64,000 bases of DNA from Variovorax sp. PAMC 28711 (GTDB taxonomy: Bacteria; Pseudomonadota; Gammaproteobacteria; Burkholderiales; Burkholderiaceae_C). Below are positions 24,110 through 32,772 of the stretch, piece by piece; position 1 is the stretch's first letter, and every line of letters starts with the position of its first letter. The notes under the pieces were generated by a model. The model saw only the letters and a list, made by a program, of their open reading frames with translations. It was not told the origin of the DNA and ran no database searches. The stretch covers positions 4,066,501-4,130,500 of the forward strand of contig NZ_CP014517.1 of assembly GCF_001577265.1 (NCBI RefSeq). The letters run 5' to 3'. Made by a program: the position numbers and the translations under genes.

Positions 24110-24138
24110 TTAGACGTGAAATCAACCTGCTTCTTACA
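24110..24138 (-). promoter_or_regulatory. ECF-type promoter facing the VTT-flavoprotein/glycosyltransferase operon
   Basis: On the minus strand TGTAAGAA (24138 to 24131) is followed after 14 nt by CGTCTAA (24116 to 24110). It matches the other three copies of the motif except for one T in the -10 element. The predicted start is near 24103, upstream of the HAD remnant and the six-gene minus-strand unit. Confidence 0.72.
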
Positions 24139-24153
24139 GCAGCAAGGTCATCT

Positions 24154-24182
24154 TGTAAGAATCGGGGGCTTGCGCCGTCCAA
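24154..24182 (+). promoter_or_regulatory. ECF-type promoter facing ynjBCD-kinase operon
   Basis: On the plus strand TGTAAGAA (24154-24161) is followed after 14 nt by CGTCCAA (24176-24182). It is arranged back to back with the promoter at 24110-24138, with -35 elements 15 bp apart. The predicted start near 24189 leaves a leader of about 28 nt before the YnjB-like ATG at 24217. Confidence 0.72.
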
Positions 24183-24216
24183 CCAGCAACACCTCCTTCA
24201 ACCCGACTTGGCACCC

Positions 24217-25431
24217 ATGCTTCAACGCCGCGACTTCACCTTTCTCACCACCGCGCTCCTGACCTCGCCCTGGGCCATGGCGCAGGCGCCCGCGGCCTGG
24301 GCGTCGATCCTCGGCAAGGCACGCGGCCAGACCGTCTACTGGAATGCGTGGGCGGGCGACGAGAAGACCAACGCGTTCATCGCCTGGGTCGGCGAGCAGG
24401 TCAAGTCGCGCCATGGCGTGAACCTCGTCCACACGCGTCTCAAGGACACCTCCGAGGCCGTGACCCGCGTGATCGCGGAGAAATCGGCGGGCCGCAACGA
24501 AGGCGGCACGGTCGACCTGATCTGGATCAACGGGCCGAACTTCCTCGCCATGAAGCAGCAGGGGCTGCTGTACGGTCCGGTCACGCCGTCGCTGCCGAAC
24601 TTCAAGTACGTGGACGTGACCCAGAAGCGCTCCAACCTGATCGACTTCACCACGCCGGTCGACGGCCTGGCGGTGCCGTGGAGCCTGGCGCAGATCGTCT
24701 TCGTGTACGACTCGGCGCGCCTTCGCAATCCTTCAGAGCTGCCGCGCTCGGCGCCGGCCATGCTGGACTGGGCGCGACGCCACCCCGGGCGACTCACGCA
24801 TCCGAAGGTCAGCAACTTCCTCGGGTCGACCTTTTTGAAGCAGGCGCTGGTCGACCTGATCGCCGATCCGGCAGTGCTCCAGCTGCCCGCCACCGACGCG
24901 AGCTTCGCGCCCGTCACCGCGCCCCTGTGGGCCTGGTACGACCCGCTCAAGCCCACGCTCTGGCGCCAGGGCCAGCAGTTTCCGGACAACGGCTCCGCGC
25001 AGCGGCAGTTGCTCAACGATGGCGAGATCGACATCACGATCTCGTTCAACCCCTCCGAGGCCGCGGCCTCGGTCAGCGCGGGCCTGCTGCCGGCCACGGT
25101 GCGCTCCTTCACCTTCCGCAAGGGCACCATCGGCAACACCAGCTTCGTCGCCATTCCGTACAACGCGGCACACAAGGAGGGCGCGCTGGTGGTGGCCAAC
25201 TTCCTCATCGATCCGCAGGCCCAGGCGCGCGCGCAGGACATCCAGTACCTGGGCAACCTGAACGTGCTCGACCTGTCGACGCTCCCGGCCTCGGATCGGG
25301 CGCGCTTCGACCGCCTGACGCCGAGTGCCACGCTGCCCTCGGCCGCCGAACTCGGTGCGCCGCTGCTGGAACCGCACGCTTCCTGGATGACGCGCATCGA
25401 GGCCGAATGGCAGAAGCGCTACACGCGCTGA
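24217..25431 (+). CDS. ynjB: YnjB-like ABC transporter substrate-binding protein
   Basis: The 404-residue protein has a twin-arginine-like signal (QRRDFTFLTTALLTSPWAMA). The mature part shows YWNAWAGDEKTNAFIAWV, VDLIWINGPNFLAMKQQGLL and VPWSLAQIVFVYDS, matching the YnjB branch of ABC binding proteins (COG4134) related to thiamine and iron binders. It would bind its ligand in the periplasm and hand it to the duplicated permease encoded next. The ATG at 24217 is chosen because a longer ORF upstream would begin before the predicted promoter and lacks a signal. The ligand of YnjB proteins is not known. Confidence 0.85.
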   Translation: MLQRRDFTFLTTALLTSPWAMAQAPAAWASILGKARGQTVYWNAWAGDEKTNAFIAWVGEQVKSRHGVNLVHTRLKDTSEAVTRVIAEKSAGRNEGGTVDLIWINGPNFLAMKQQGLLYGPVTPSLPNFKYVDVTQKRSNLIDFTTPVDGLAVPWSLAQIVFVYDSARLRNPSELPRSAPAMLDWARRHPGRLTHPKVSNFLGSTFLKQALVDLIADPAVLQLPATDASFAPVTAPLWAWYDPLKPTLWRQGQQFPDNGSAQRQLLNDGEIDITISFNPSEAAASVSAGLLPATVRSFTFRKGTIGNTSFVAIPYNAAHKEGALVVANFLIDPQAQARAQDIQYLGNLNVLDLSTLPASDRARFDRLTPSATLPSAAELGAPLLEPHASWMTRIEAEWQKRYTR

Positions 25432-27179
25432 CGGCGTCCGCCGGCCCGGAGGCACGCGCGCCGCGCCATCTGCTGCGGCTCGCACCGGTGCTGACGGTCG
25501 CGGCCTTTGCGGTGCCCATCGCCTGCGGCCTGGTCGGCACGCTGATGCCGGCCTTCGGTTATCTGCCCGCGATCGGTGGCGACCACTGGAGCCTGGACCC
25601 GTGGCGCGCGCTGCGCGATGCGCCGGGCTTCTTCACCAGCCTGCAGCTGACGCTGGTCGTCGGCTGGGCCTCGACGCTGATCTCGGTGCTGCTGGCGCTG
25701 GCCGCGGCCGGCTTCCTGCACCACCGCGCGGGTGCGAAACGGCTCGGAGCCGTCCTGGCCCCGTTGCTGGCGATGCCGCATTCCGCGCTCGCGATCGGCT
25801 TCGCGTTCCTGATCCTGCCGTCGGGCTGGGTGGTGCGCTGGGTCTCGCCGGGCCTGACCGGGTGGACGATTCCGCCCGATGTGGGCACCGTGGGCGCTGC
25901 GTCCGGCTGGCCGCTGATCGCGGCGCTGGTTATGAAGGAGGCACCGTTCCTGCTGCTGATGATCCTGGGCGCGCTCAACCAGGTGCGCGCGCCGGCGCAG
26001 GTCGCGGCGGCGCGGGCCCTGGGCTACGGGCCCGTGCTGGCCTGGTTCAAGGTCGTGCTGCCGCAGGTGTATCCGCAGATCCGGCTGCCGATCTACGCGG
26101 TGCTCGCGTTCTCGCTGTCGGTGGTGGACGTGGCCATCGTGCTCGGACCTGGCAACCCGCCGACGCTGGCGGTGCAGGCCGTGCGCTGGTTCTCCGACCC
26201 CGACACCGCGCGCTACTTTCCCGCCGCCGCCGCGGCCACGCTGCTGCTGGGCGTGGTGCTGGCGAGCATCGGCGCGTGGTGGCTGGCCGAACGCTTGGCG
26301 CGGCCACTGTTCCGCCGCTGGCTGGAGCGCGGCGCGCGGGGCGGTGCGTCGGTGCCGGCGTCAGGCGTGGTCACCGTTGCAGGTGCTGTTCTCGCTGTGC
26401 TCGCCGTGCTGTCGATGCTCGGCATGCTGCTGTGGTCGGTCGCCCGGCCGTGGCGCTTTCCGGATGCGTTTCCCCCGGGGCTGACCCTGGAGACCTGGAC
26501 GCGCCAATCAAGTCAGCTCGCCGGCCCGGCATGGACGACCTTGTTCGTAGGCGTGGCAAGCACCGTGCTCGCCCTGGTGCTCACGCTCGCCTGCCTGGAG
26601 AACGAATCGCGTTCGACCCGGCCGGTGGACCGCACGGCGCCTGCGGTTTCGGCCAGGTCCGCGGTGTCGGCCAGCGTCTGGTTGCTGTACCTGCCGCTGC
26701 TGGTGCCGCAGATCGCCTTCCTGTTCGGCCTGCAGGTGCTGTTGATCCGGCTGGGGCTCGATGCGACCGTGTCCGCCGTGGTCTGGGCACACCTGGTGTT
26801 CGTGCTGCCGTACCTCTTCTTGTCGCTGGCAGAGCCGTGGCGCGCTTTCGACGCGCGCTATGCGCGCGCTGCGGCGAGCCTGGGCGCTTCACCTTGGCGC
26901 GTGTTCTGGCGGGTCAAGCTGCCGATCCTTCTGAAGCCGCTGCTGATCGCGTGCGCGGTGGCTTTCGCGGTCAGCGTGGGGCAGTACCTGCCCACGCTGT
27001 TCGCCGGTGCCGGACGCGTCGCGACGCTGACCACCGAAGCCGTGACGCTGTCCGGCGGTGCCGACCGCCGGGTCATCGGCACCTGGGCCGGCTTGCAGGC
27101 CTTGTTCCCGTTGCTGGCTTACCTGCTCGCGACCCTGGTGCCGCGCCTGCTGCACGCGCACCGAAAAGGACTCGCATGA
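25407..27179 (+). CDS. ynjC: YnjC-like ABC transporter permease with two fused BPD domains
   Basis: The 590-residue protein has about twelve helices in two homologous halves, each with an inner-membrane permease loop: EAPFLLLMILGALNQVRAPA, then AARALGYGPVLAWFKVVLPQ (first half), and AAASLGASPWRVFWRVKLPI (second half). This duplicated layout is typical of YnjC and of thiamine/iron permeases. The start lies inside the 3' end of ynjB (25-bp overlap). The ATPase gene follows with an ATGA overlap. Confidence 0.88.
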   Translation: MAEALHALTASAGPEARAPRHLLRLAPVLTVAAFAVPIACGLVGTLMPAFGYLPAIGGDHWSLDPWRALRDAPGFFTSLQLTLVVGWASTLISVLLALAAAGFLHHRAGAKRLGAVLAPLLAMPHSALAIGFAFLILPSGWVVRWVSPGLTGWTIPPDVGTVGAASGWPLIAALVMKEAPFLLLMILGALNQVRAPAQVAAARALGYGPVLAWFKVVLPQVYPQIRLPIYAVLAFSLSVVDVAIVLGPGNPPTLAVQAVRWFSDPDTARYFPAAAAATLLLGVVLASIGAWWLAERLARPLFRRWLERGARGGASVPASGVVTVAGAVLAVLAVLSMLGMLLWSVARPWRFPDAFPPGLTLETWTRQSSQLAGPAWTTLFVGVASTVLALVLTLACLENESRSTRPVDRTAPAVSARSAVSASVWLLYLPLLVPQIAFLFGLQVLLIRLGLDATVSAVVWAHLVFVLPYLFLSLAEPWRAFDARYARAAASLGASPWRVFWRVKLPILLKPLLIACAVAFAVSVGQYLPTLFAGAGRVATLTTEAVTLSGGADRRVIGTWAGLQALFPLLAYLLATLVPRLLHAHRKGLA

Positions 27180-27826
27180 ACGCACCGCAAGCGCTGCGGC
27201 TCGAGGCCGTGTCGATCCGCCTCAACGGCCGCGCCCTGATAGCCCCGCTGGACGCCACCATCGCACCGGGCGAATGCCTGACGCTCATGGGCCCGAGCGG
27301 ATGCGGCAAGTCGACGCTGCTCAACTACCTTGCGGGCACGCTGCCGCCGGTGTTCGAAGCCATCGGCCGGGTCGCCGTGGGCGAGGTCGACCTCACACCG
27401 TTGCCACCCGAACGACGTGGCGTCGGCATCCTGTTCCAGGACGATCTGCTGTTTCCCCATCTGTCGGTCGGCGGCAACCTGGCCTTCGCCATGCCGGCCG
27501 CGGTGCGCGCGTCGAAAGAGCGCCGCGCCCGCATCGACGCGGCGCTGCAGGAGTGCGGGCTCGAGGGAACGGCCCATCGCGACCCGGCCACGCTGTCGGG
27601 CGGGCAGCGCGCGCGCGTCGCACTCATGCGCACGCTGCTCGCGTTGCCGCGTGTGCTGCTGCTCGACGAGCCCTTCAACAAGCTCGACACGCGGTTGCGC
27701 AGCGACTTGCGCGACTTCGTATTCGGCCACGCCCGGCGTCACGGTTTGCCCACCGTGCTCGTCACCCACGACGCCGCCGATGCGCAGGCGGCCGGCGGGC
27801 CGGTGATCACGCTGGGCGACGAATGA
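27176..27826 (+). CDS. ynjD: YnjD-like ABC transporter ATP-binding protein
   Basis: The 216-residue ATPase is complete: Walker A GPSGCGKSTLLNYLAG, Q-loop ILFQDDLLFPHLSVGGNL, signature TLSGGQRARVALMRTL, Walker B VLLLDEPFNKLD, and H-loop VLVTHDAAD. Its length matches E. coli YnjD (217). It powers import through the YnjB/YnjC pair. It overlaps the permease stop and, in turn, the kinase-like gene start (ATGA both times), so four proteins are made from one coupled transcript. Confidence 0.9.
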   Translation: MNAPQALRLEAVSIRLNGRALIAPLDATIAPGECLTLMGPSGCGKSTLLNYLAGTLPPVFEAIGRVAVGEVDLTPLPPERRGVGILFQDDLLFPHLSVGGNLAFAMPAAVRASKERRARIDAALQECGLEGTAHRDPATLSGGQRARVALMRTLLALPRVLLLDEPFNKLDTRLRSDLRDFVFGHARRHGLPTVLVTHDAADAQAAGGPVITLGDE

Positions 27827-28899
27827 GCGAATCGACGGGGGCACCCGACGGCGCGCGACGCGCGCAGCAGGTGCGCGCCGCACTGCAGGCCGAGCGTGCT
27901 GACCTGGCTGCCTGCCTGCCCGAGCCGATGGCCGACAAGGGCCTCGCGCACTGGCACTTCCGGCTGCCGGGAACCGGCTGGCTCGCGCGCGTGCCCAAGC
28001 AGAGCCAGATGGACCTGTCGGCCGACGAGAACCTGGCGTATCAGTCCGCCTGCTTCCTGCGCGCCGCACCGAGCGGTCACACGCCGAAGCTGCTGGGCGT
28101 GCTGCCGCCGTCCGCACACCTGCCGCGCGGTGCGTTTCTGGTGGAAGAGATCGTCGGCCGACCGGCGCGCCTGCCGGCGGACCTGCCCGCCATCATGGAC
28201 GCGCTCGCGGCGATCCATGCGCTGCCCTTGCCACCGAAAGAGGGTCGCCATCCGCTGCTGGACCCTGCCGATCCGCTGCAGGCGCTGCTCCGCGAAGTCG
28301 ACGCCCAGGCCGTGCACCTCGACGCGGCCGGTCTCGCGCCTGCCAGCCGGGCCGGCATCGACGCCGTGCGCGAACGCGTTCGCGCCGGCACTGCGAACGC
28401 CCGCGCAATGCCCAAGCGACTGATCGCGTTCGACGCGCATCCCGGAAACTTCCTGGTTCGCGACAACGGCGGTGCTTTTCTCGTGGACCTGGAGAAGGCC
28501 CGCTACGGCATGAGCGCGCTGGACGTGGCCCACGCCACGCTGGTGACATCCACCACCTGGGACGTGGACAGCAGCACCGTTTTGAGCGCGGCCGAAGTCA
28601 TCGGCGCCTACCGTCACTGGGCGCTGACGCTTGGCGAGGAGGCCGCAGGAGGAGGGCGTGATTGGGTCCTGGCGCGCGCGGCCATGTGGCTGTGGTCGGT
28701 AACGTGGTGCGCGAAGTGGCGTGTCCTGTCGCAGCAGCCCCGCCGACCGTCGGCCGACGGCGAGGACTGGTCGGGCAGCATGAGCGAGCAGCAGCTCCTC
28801 CGCCATGTGCGCGATCGGGTCGATGACTACCTGTCGACGCAGCAGGTGGCCTTCGTGATCGATGAGCTCGGTGCACTCGACCGTGCGTTTCGGGCCTGA
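27823..28899 (+). CDS. Phosphotransferase family protein (APH/choline-kinase-like)
   Basis: The 358-residue protein has a kinase-like fold of the aminoglycoside/choline/thiamine kinase group. The catalytic loop is LIAFDAHPGNFLVRDNGG and the metal-binding segment is FLVDLEKARYG (about residues 205-228). EEIVGRPARLP and a helical C-terminus complete the domain. It is coupled to ynjD by an ATGA overlap, which suggests that it phosphorylates the compound imported by YnjBCD, trapping it in the cell. The substrate is not known. Confidence 0.82.
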   Translation: MSESTGAPDGARRAQQVRAALQAERADLAACLPEPMADKGLAHWHFRLPGTGWLARVPKQSQMDLSADENLAYQSACFLRAAPSGHTPKLLGVLPPSAHLPRGAFLVEEIVGRPARLPADLPAIMDALAAIHALPLPPKEGRHPLLDPADPLQALLREVDAQAVHLDAAGLAPASRAGIDAVRERVRAGTANARAMPKRLIAFDAHPGNFLVRDNGGAFLVDLEKARYGMSALDVAHATLVTSTTWDVDSSTVLSAAEVIGAYRHWALTLGEEAAGGGRDWVLARAAMWLWSVTWCAKWRVLSQQPRRPSADGEDWSGSMSEQQLLRHVRDRVDDYLSTQQVAFVIDELGALDRAFRA

Positions 28900-28913
28900 T
28901 ACGCGCCTGCCGA

Positions 28914-29978
28914 TCAGCCGAGCTTTTCAGCCACCGCGCGCGCCAGCGCTTCGACCGACAACGGCGCCGACCCTTCGGCCTTGTTATTGACAGTGAGGTA
29001 CACCGTGTGGCCTGCTGCGGCAGTGGCCACGATCACGCGGGCCAGCACTTCCCGCGACTCTGCATCTTCATCGACGATGCGATCGAAGGGCGCGTAGCTC
29101 GCCTTGGCGTTCTCGTACCCGTAGGCACCGTGGCGCCGGTGGAGGCTCCACCGGCACACCATCGGGCCTGGCCACAGGGCGCGCAGCATCGGCAGCTGTT
29201 CCCCGACGGGTGGCATCTTCGCGTGCAAGCCGAGGCAATACGTGGCGCCCGATTCCCGCAGGACCTCGGCAAAGGCGGTCGTGAGGAATTCCGGATTGCG
29301 CACTTCGACCGCGATCACGCCGTCCGGCGCGAGTGGCTTCAAGACAGGCAGGGCGCGCAGCATCGTGCGCAGTCGCTCGAGGAGCTCGGGCAGCCGCGCG
29401 AGCATCGGCCCCGGAAGCGGACTCAGCTGAAACACCAATGCGCCGAGTTTGTGACCGAGCCCATCGAGCGCGGGTTGCACGAACTGTTCGACCGCCAGCA
29501 CGGGGTCGAGAAAGGCCGGGTTGGGCTGCTGCCCGCGCCCGTCTTCGCCGCGCACCATCGCGGCCGAAACGAGGCTCGGCGCTTTCACGACGAAACGGAA
29601 ATCGTCGGGGACTTGTGCGGCATAGGCGGCGAACTGGCTCGCCGAAATCGGGCGATAAAAAGTGCGATCGAGGCTGACGGTGCGCAGCAGCGGGTGCTGC
29701 GCATAGGCCGCGAGTCCATGTTTGGACAACACCGATTGCGCGTAGTCGCCGTCCCAGACCAGGCCTTTCCAGCCAGGGAAGAACCACGACGAGGTGCCCA
29801 TCCGCACCGAGGGCGGAAGCGTGCCGGCCAACGCGCGCTGCGTCTCCCGAGGAGCCGCCGGCTGCACCTTCGCGCCGCCCGCCGTCCCGCTTTTCGCGGC
29901 GGTCCCCGCAGCCACCTTCGCAGTGGGCTTGACCGCTGCGGGCACCGGGGCGAGATCGTCGAAGAGGGAGTCCTGCAT
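28914..29978 (-). CDS. DUF72 family protein
   Basis: The 354-residue protein contains the DUF72 (YecE-like) TIM-barrel: VRMGTSSWFFPGWKGLVW near residue 57, LRTVSLDRTFYRPISASQF, FRFVVKAPSLV, and VIAVEVRNPEFL further on. An unusual alanine/lysine-rich leader of ~45 residues precedes it. The activity of the family is unknown; in some archaea and bacteria it sits with DNA-repair genes. The start at MQDSLFDDL is preferred; upstream codons give a non-conserved leader. It is convergent with the kinase gene and divergent from the histidine kinase at 30029. Confidence 0.85.
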   Translation of the reverse strand: MQDSLFDDLAPVPAAVKPTAKVAAGTAAKSGTAGGAKVQPAAPRETQRALAGTLPPSVRMGTSSWFFPGWKGLVWDGDYAQSVLSKHGLAAYAQHPLLRTVSLDRTFYRPISASQFAAYAAQVPDDFRFVVKAPSLVSAAMVRGEDGRGQQPNPAFLDPVLAVEQFVQPALDGLGHKLGALVFQLSPLPGPMLARLPELLERLRTMLRALPVLKPLAPDGVIAVEVRNPEFLTTAFAEVLRESGATYCLGLHAKMPPVGEQLPMLRALWPGPMVCRWSLHRRHGAYGYENAKASYAPFDRIVDEDAESREVLARVIVATAAAGHTVYLTVNNKAEGSAPLSVEALARAVAEKLG

Positions 29979-30028
29979 GGTGGTCACGCATTGTCTTGCA
30001 AGCAAAGGCGGAAGGCACAATCCCGCCC

Positions 30029-31519
30029 ATGAAACAGTGGTTGCGCACGCAGGGCGGTTGGTGGCTGGGATGGCTGGCGCTTTCCGTGGCCGGCGCCGTG
30101 TGGCTGGCGCGCACGGAGCTTGCGCAGTTGGAAGAGGATTTCGAAACCGATGCGCGCATCGCGCACCGGCTCATGAGCCAGCAGGTCGTGCAGTACGACG
30201 CGGTGCTGGCAACGCTCGCGCTGTTGCAGCCCGGTACCGCAGATGCCGCTCGGCCGGAGCAGCGCCTCTCGTCGGTCTACCCATCCATCCTCGCCGTGCA
30301 ACGCCGCGAGCGCGACGGCGCCTGGGCCGACGGGCCGGACGCAACGGCTTTCACGCAGGCCGAAGCGGCTTCGCTCAAGGCCCAACGTGCCGAGTTGGCA
30401 GTGGCCGATCTGCCCGGTGGCCGTTATTGGCTCGTGATTGGCGCCAGCCCGACGAGCTACGCGCTCCAGATCGATCTGGCCAGCACCGTGCCATGGCGCG
30501 ACTGGCCGATGGACCCGCAGCGCAGCCCGGTGCGCGTCGGGATCGATCACGCGGGCAAGCAATGGGGGGTTCAGCCCGGCCGACCGGCCGCCGGTGGCTG
30601 GCATTTCGAGTTCCACAAAGTTCTGGCCTCTGCCAGCCAGCCCTTCGACGTGGTCGCGACGCGCGATGTCGGCTGGCGCGCACTGCCCTGGCGCTGGATC
30701 GCCGGTTGGGCGCTCGCGATGGCGGTGCTGCTGTTCGGCGCGAGTGCCTTGCAACGCCAGCGCGTGGCACGCCGTCGCGCGGAAGAACTGCTGCGCCTCG
30801 GGCAAGTGGCGAGGCTCAACTCGCTCGGCGAACTGTCGGCCGGGCTCGCGCACGAGCTCAACCAGCCGCTCACCGCCGTGCTCGCCAACACGCAGGCGGC
30901 AAGGCGATTGCTGGAAGACGAACCGTTGGATCTGGCGACCGTGCGCGGCGCGATGACGCAAGCCGTCGTGCAGGCCCGGCGCGCGGCCGACGTGATCGGC
31001 CGGTTGCGCCGCGTCATCGAGCGCCCCGATGCCGGCGGCGACACCCGCCCGCTGGTGTTGCAAGACGTCGTGCGCGACGCGCTGCACCTGCTCGCGCCCG
31101 AGTTCGCGCAGCGCGGCATCGTGCCGCAGTTCGACGCCGGCGCGCAGGCGCCCGTGCGGGTGCAGGCCGAAGCGGTCGCGCTGGAGCAGATCGTGCACAA
31201 CCTGCTCATGAACGCGCTGCAGGCGCTCGACGCGGTGCCGGCTACCGAGCGGCGGCTTGCGGTGTCCGTCGTGCGCAATGGCGCCGAGGGCGTGCTGACC
31301 GTCACCGACACCGGCAATGGCATTTCGCCGGAGGCGTTGCCCCGCCTGTTCGAGCCCTTCTTCAGCACGCGCGAGGGTGGGCTCGGCCTGGGCTTGAGCC
31401 TCAGCGAGACGCTGGCGAGCGGCATGGGCGGCAGCCTGAGCGCGGCCAATTCCGCGTCGCGCGGGGCACGCTTCACCTTGCTGCTGCCGCTGGTCGCCGC
31501 CTCGGGGAACGCACCATGA
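30029..31519 (+). CDS. Sensor histidine kinase with periplasmic domain
   Basis: The 496-residue membrane kinase has helices at about 11-28 and 223-241 flanking a periplasmic sensor of ~190 residues. The H-box AGLAHELNQPLTAVLAN has the phospho-acceptor His near 275. The ATPase part shows HNLLMNALQALD (N-box), VTVTDTGNGISPEAL-like G1 and GGLGLGLSLSETLASGMGG. The HELNQP type pairs with FixJ/LuxR-like regulators, and one is encoded next with an ATGA overlap. The signal is unknown. Confidence 0.92.
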   Translation: MKQWLRTQGGWWLGWLALSVAGAVWLARTELAQLEEDFETDARIAHRLMSQQVVQYDAVLATLALLQPGTADAARPEQRLSSVYPSILAVQRRERDGAWADGPDATAFTQAEAASLKAQRAELAVADLPGGRYWLVIGASPTSYALQIDLASTVPWRDWPMDPQRSPVRVGIDHAGKQWGVQPGRPAAGGWHFEFHKVLASASQPFDVVATRDVGWRALPWRWIAGWALAMAVLLFGASALQRQRVARRRAEELLRLGQVARLNSLGELSAGLAHELNQPLTAVLANTQAARRLLEDEPLDLATVRGAMTQAVVQARRAADVIGRLRRVIERPDAGGDTRPLVLQDVVRDALHLLAPEFAQRGIVPQFDAGAQAPVRVQAEAVALEQIVHNLLMNALQALDAVPATERRLAVSVVRNGAEGVLTVTDTGNGISPEALPRLFEPFFSTREGGLGLGLSLSETLASGMGGSLSAANSASRGARFTLLLPLVAASGNAP

Positions 31520-32154
31520 ACCAGCCGCTGTCGCCGCTCATCCACCTGATCGACGACGATCGCGCCGTGCGCGAGGGCCTTGCCTTGTTGATCGGCACGG
31601 TCGGCCTGCGCGTGCAGGACTGGGCCGATCCGCAGGCGTTCATGGACGGCTTCGACCGCACGGGCGTCGGCGCGATCGTGCTCGACGTGCGCATGCCCGG
31701 CATCAGCGGGCTCACCGTGCTCGACCGGTTGATGGCGCAGGGCGTCGACCAGCCGGTGATCATGCTGACCGGGCACGGCACCGTCGAGATGTGCCGGCGC
31801 GCCTTCAAGTCGGGCGCGGCCGAGTTTCTCGAGAAGCCGGTCGACGACGAGCAATTGCTCGAAGCCCTGCAGCACGCGGTGCGCCAGCATGTGCGCACGC
31901 GCGAACGCTCGCAGGCCGACCAGAGCGCGCGCGAACGCGTGGCGCAACTGTCGGAGCGCGAGCGCGAGGTGCTCGGCTTCATCGTCGAAGGGCTGACCAA
32001 CAAGGAAATCGCGCGCGCGCTCGACCTGTCGCCGCGCACCGTCGAGACGCACCGCGCCAACCTCTTCGCCAAGCTCGACTGCGAGTCGCTCGCGCAGTTG
32101 ATCCGGCGCTATGCGGTGCTGGTCGACGGCGCCGGCTCCAGAGACCTTCCGTAG
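31516..32154 (+). CDS. FixJ-type response regulator (receiver + LuxR HTH)
   Basis: The 212-residue protein has an N-terminal receiver with the acidic pair in LIDDDRA, phospho-acceptor Asp near 57 (VLDVRMPG), conserved Thr in MLTGHGTV and Lys in FLEKPVDDE. The C-terminal LuxR/FixJ helix-turn-helix reads LSEREREVLGFIVEGLTNKE and ALDLSPRTVETHRANLFAKL. It is coupled to the kinase gene. A perfect 6-bp inverted repeat lies 2 bp after its stop, between it and the GlcG-like gene, a plausible target site. Confidence 0.93.
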   Translation: MNQPLSPLIHLIDDDRAVREGLALLIGTVGLRVQDWADPQAFMDGFDRTGVGAIVLDVRMPGISGLTVLDRLMAQGVDQPVIMLTGHGTVEMCRRAFKSGAAEFLEKPVDDEQLLEALQHAVRQHVRTRERSQADQSARERVAQLSEREREVLGFIVEGLTNKEIARALDLSPRTVETHRANLFAKLDCESLAQLIRRYAVLVDGAGSRDLP

Positions 32155-32156
32155 TT

Positions 32157-32176
32157 CTACGCAGGGCAGGGCGTAG
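32157..32176. promoter_or_regulatory. Candidate response-regulator operator (CTACGC-N8-GCGTAG)
   Basis: A perfect inverted repeat, CTACGC at 32157-32162 and GCGTAG at 32171-32176, lies in the 114-bp gap before the GlcG-like gene, immediately after the response regulator stop. There is no T-run, so it is not a typical terminator. FixJ/LuxR-type regulators bind such short spaced palindromes, but no second copy was found in the window. Confidence 0.35.
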
Positions 32177-32268
32177 CCGTACGAATGGCGGCGCGCGGAA
32201 GCAATTTCTACAGTGCATGCAGTCGTCGGCACCCCGCTGGCGCACCTCAACGCTCTCCTGGAGACTTC

Positions 32269-32772
32269 ATGCATTCGACCTTTCGCCTCGGCGGCCTCGC
32301 CGTCCTGATCGCCGCTTCTGCCGTGCACGCGCAAACCCCTGCGCCGACCGTCCGCTCCGAAAAGAACATGTCGCTGGCGCTCGCCAACCAGATCGCCGCC
32401 GAAGCGGTCGCGGCCTGCGCTGCCAACGGCTACAACGTGGCCGCCACCGTGGTCGACCGCGCCGGCACCGTGCGCGCCGTGCAGCGCGCCGACAACGCTG
32501 GACCGCACACCCTGGCGTCGAGCGAACGCAAGGCCTGGACCTCGGCATCGGCCAAAAGCCCGACGCAAGCCATGATGGAAGGCTCGCAAAAGAACGCCGG
32601 CGCGGCCAACCTCGTGTACCTTCCGGGCGTGCTGCTGCTGGGCGGCGGCGTGCCGGTGAAGTCGGGCAACGAAGTCATCGGCGCGGTCGGTGTCGGCGGT
32701 GCGCCGGGCGGAAACCTCGACGAGCAATGCGCGAACACTGCGATCGACAAGGTCAAGGGCCTCCTCGGGTGA
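32269..32772 (+). CDS. GlcG/HbpS family heme-binding-like periplasmic protein
   Basis: The 167-residue protein has a signal peptide (LAVLIAASAVHAQ) and one GlcG/HbpS (DUF336) domain: MSLALANQIAAEAVAACAAN, VAATVVDRAGTVRAVQRADN, ERKAWTSASAKSPTQAM, and VIGAVGVGGAPGGNLDEQCA. Members bind heme or cobalamin-like ligands and often accompany PQQ-dependent dehydrogenases under FixJ-type control. A good GGAG ribosome binding site sits 7 bases before the ATG. The ankyrin protein that follows overlaps its stop (GTGA). Confidence 0.88.
   Translation: MHSTFRLGGLAVLIAASAVHAQTPAPTVRSEKNMSLALANQIAAEAVAACAANGYNVAATVVDRAGTVRAVQRADNAGPHTLASSERKAWTSASAKSPTQAMMEGSQKNAGAANLVYLPGVLLLGGGVPVKSGNEVIGAVGVGGAPGGNLDEQCANTAIDKVKGLLG

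Noticed and set aside
24070..24216. N-terminal extension of the YnjB-like protein
   Set aside because: The extension would start before the predicted ECF promoter start site and precedes a proper twin-arginine-like signal.
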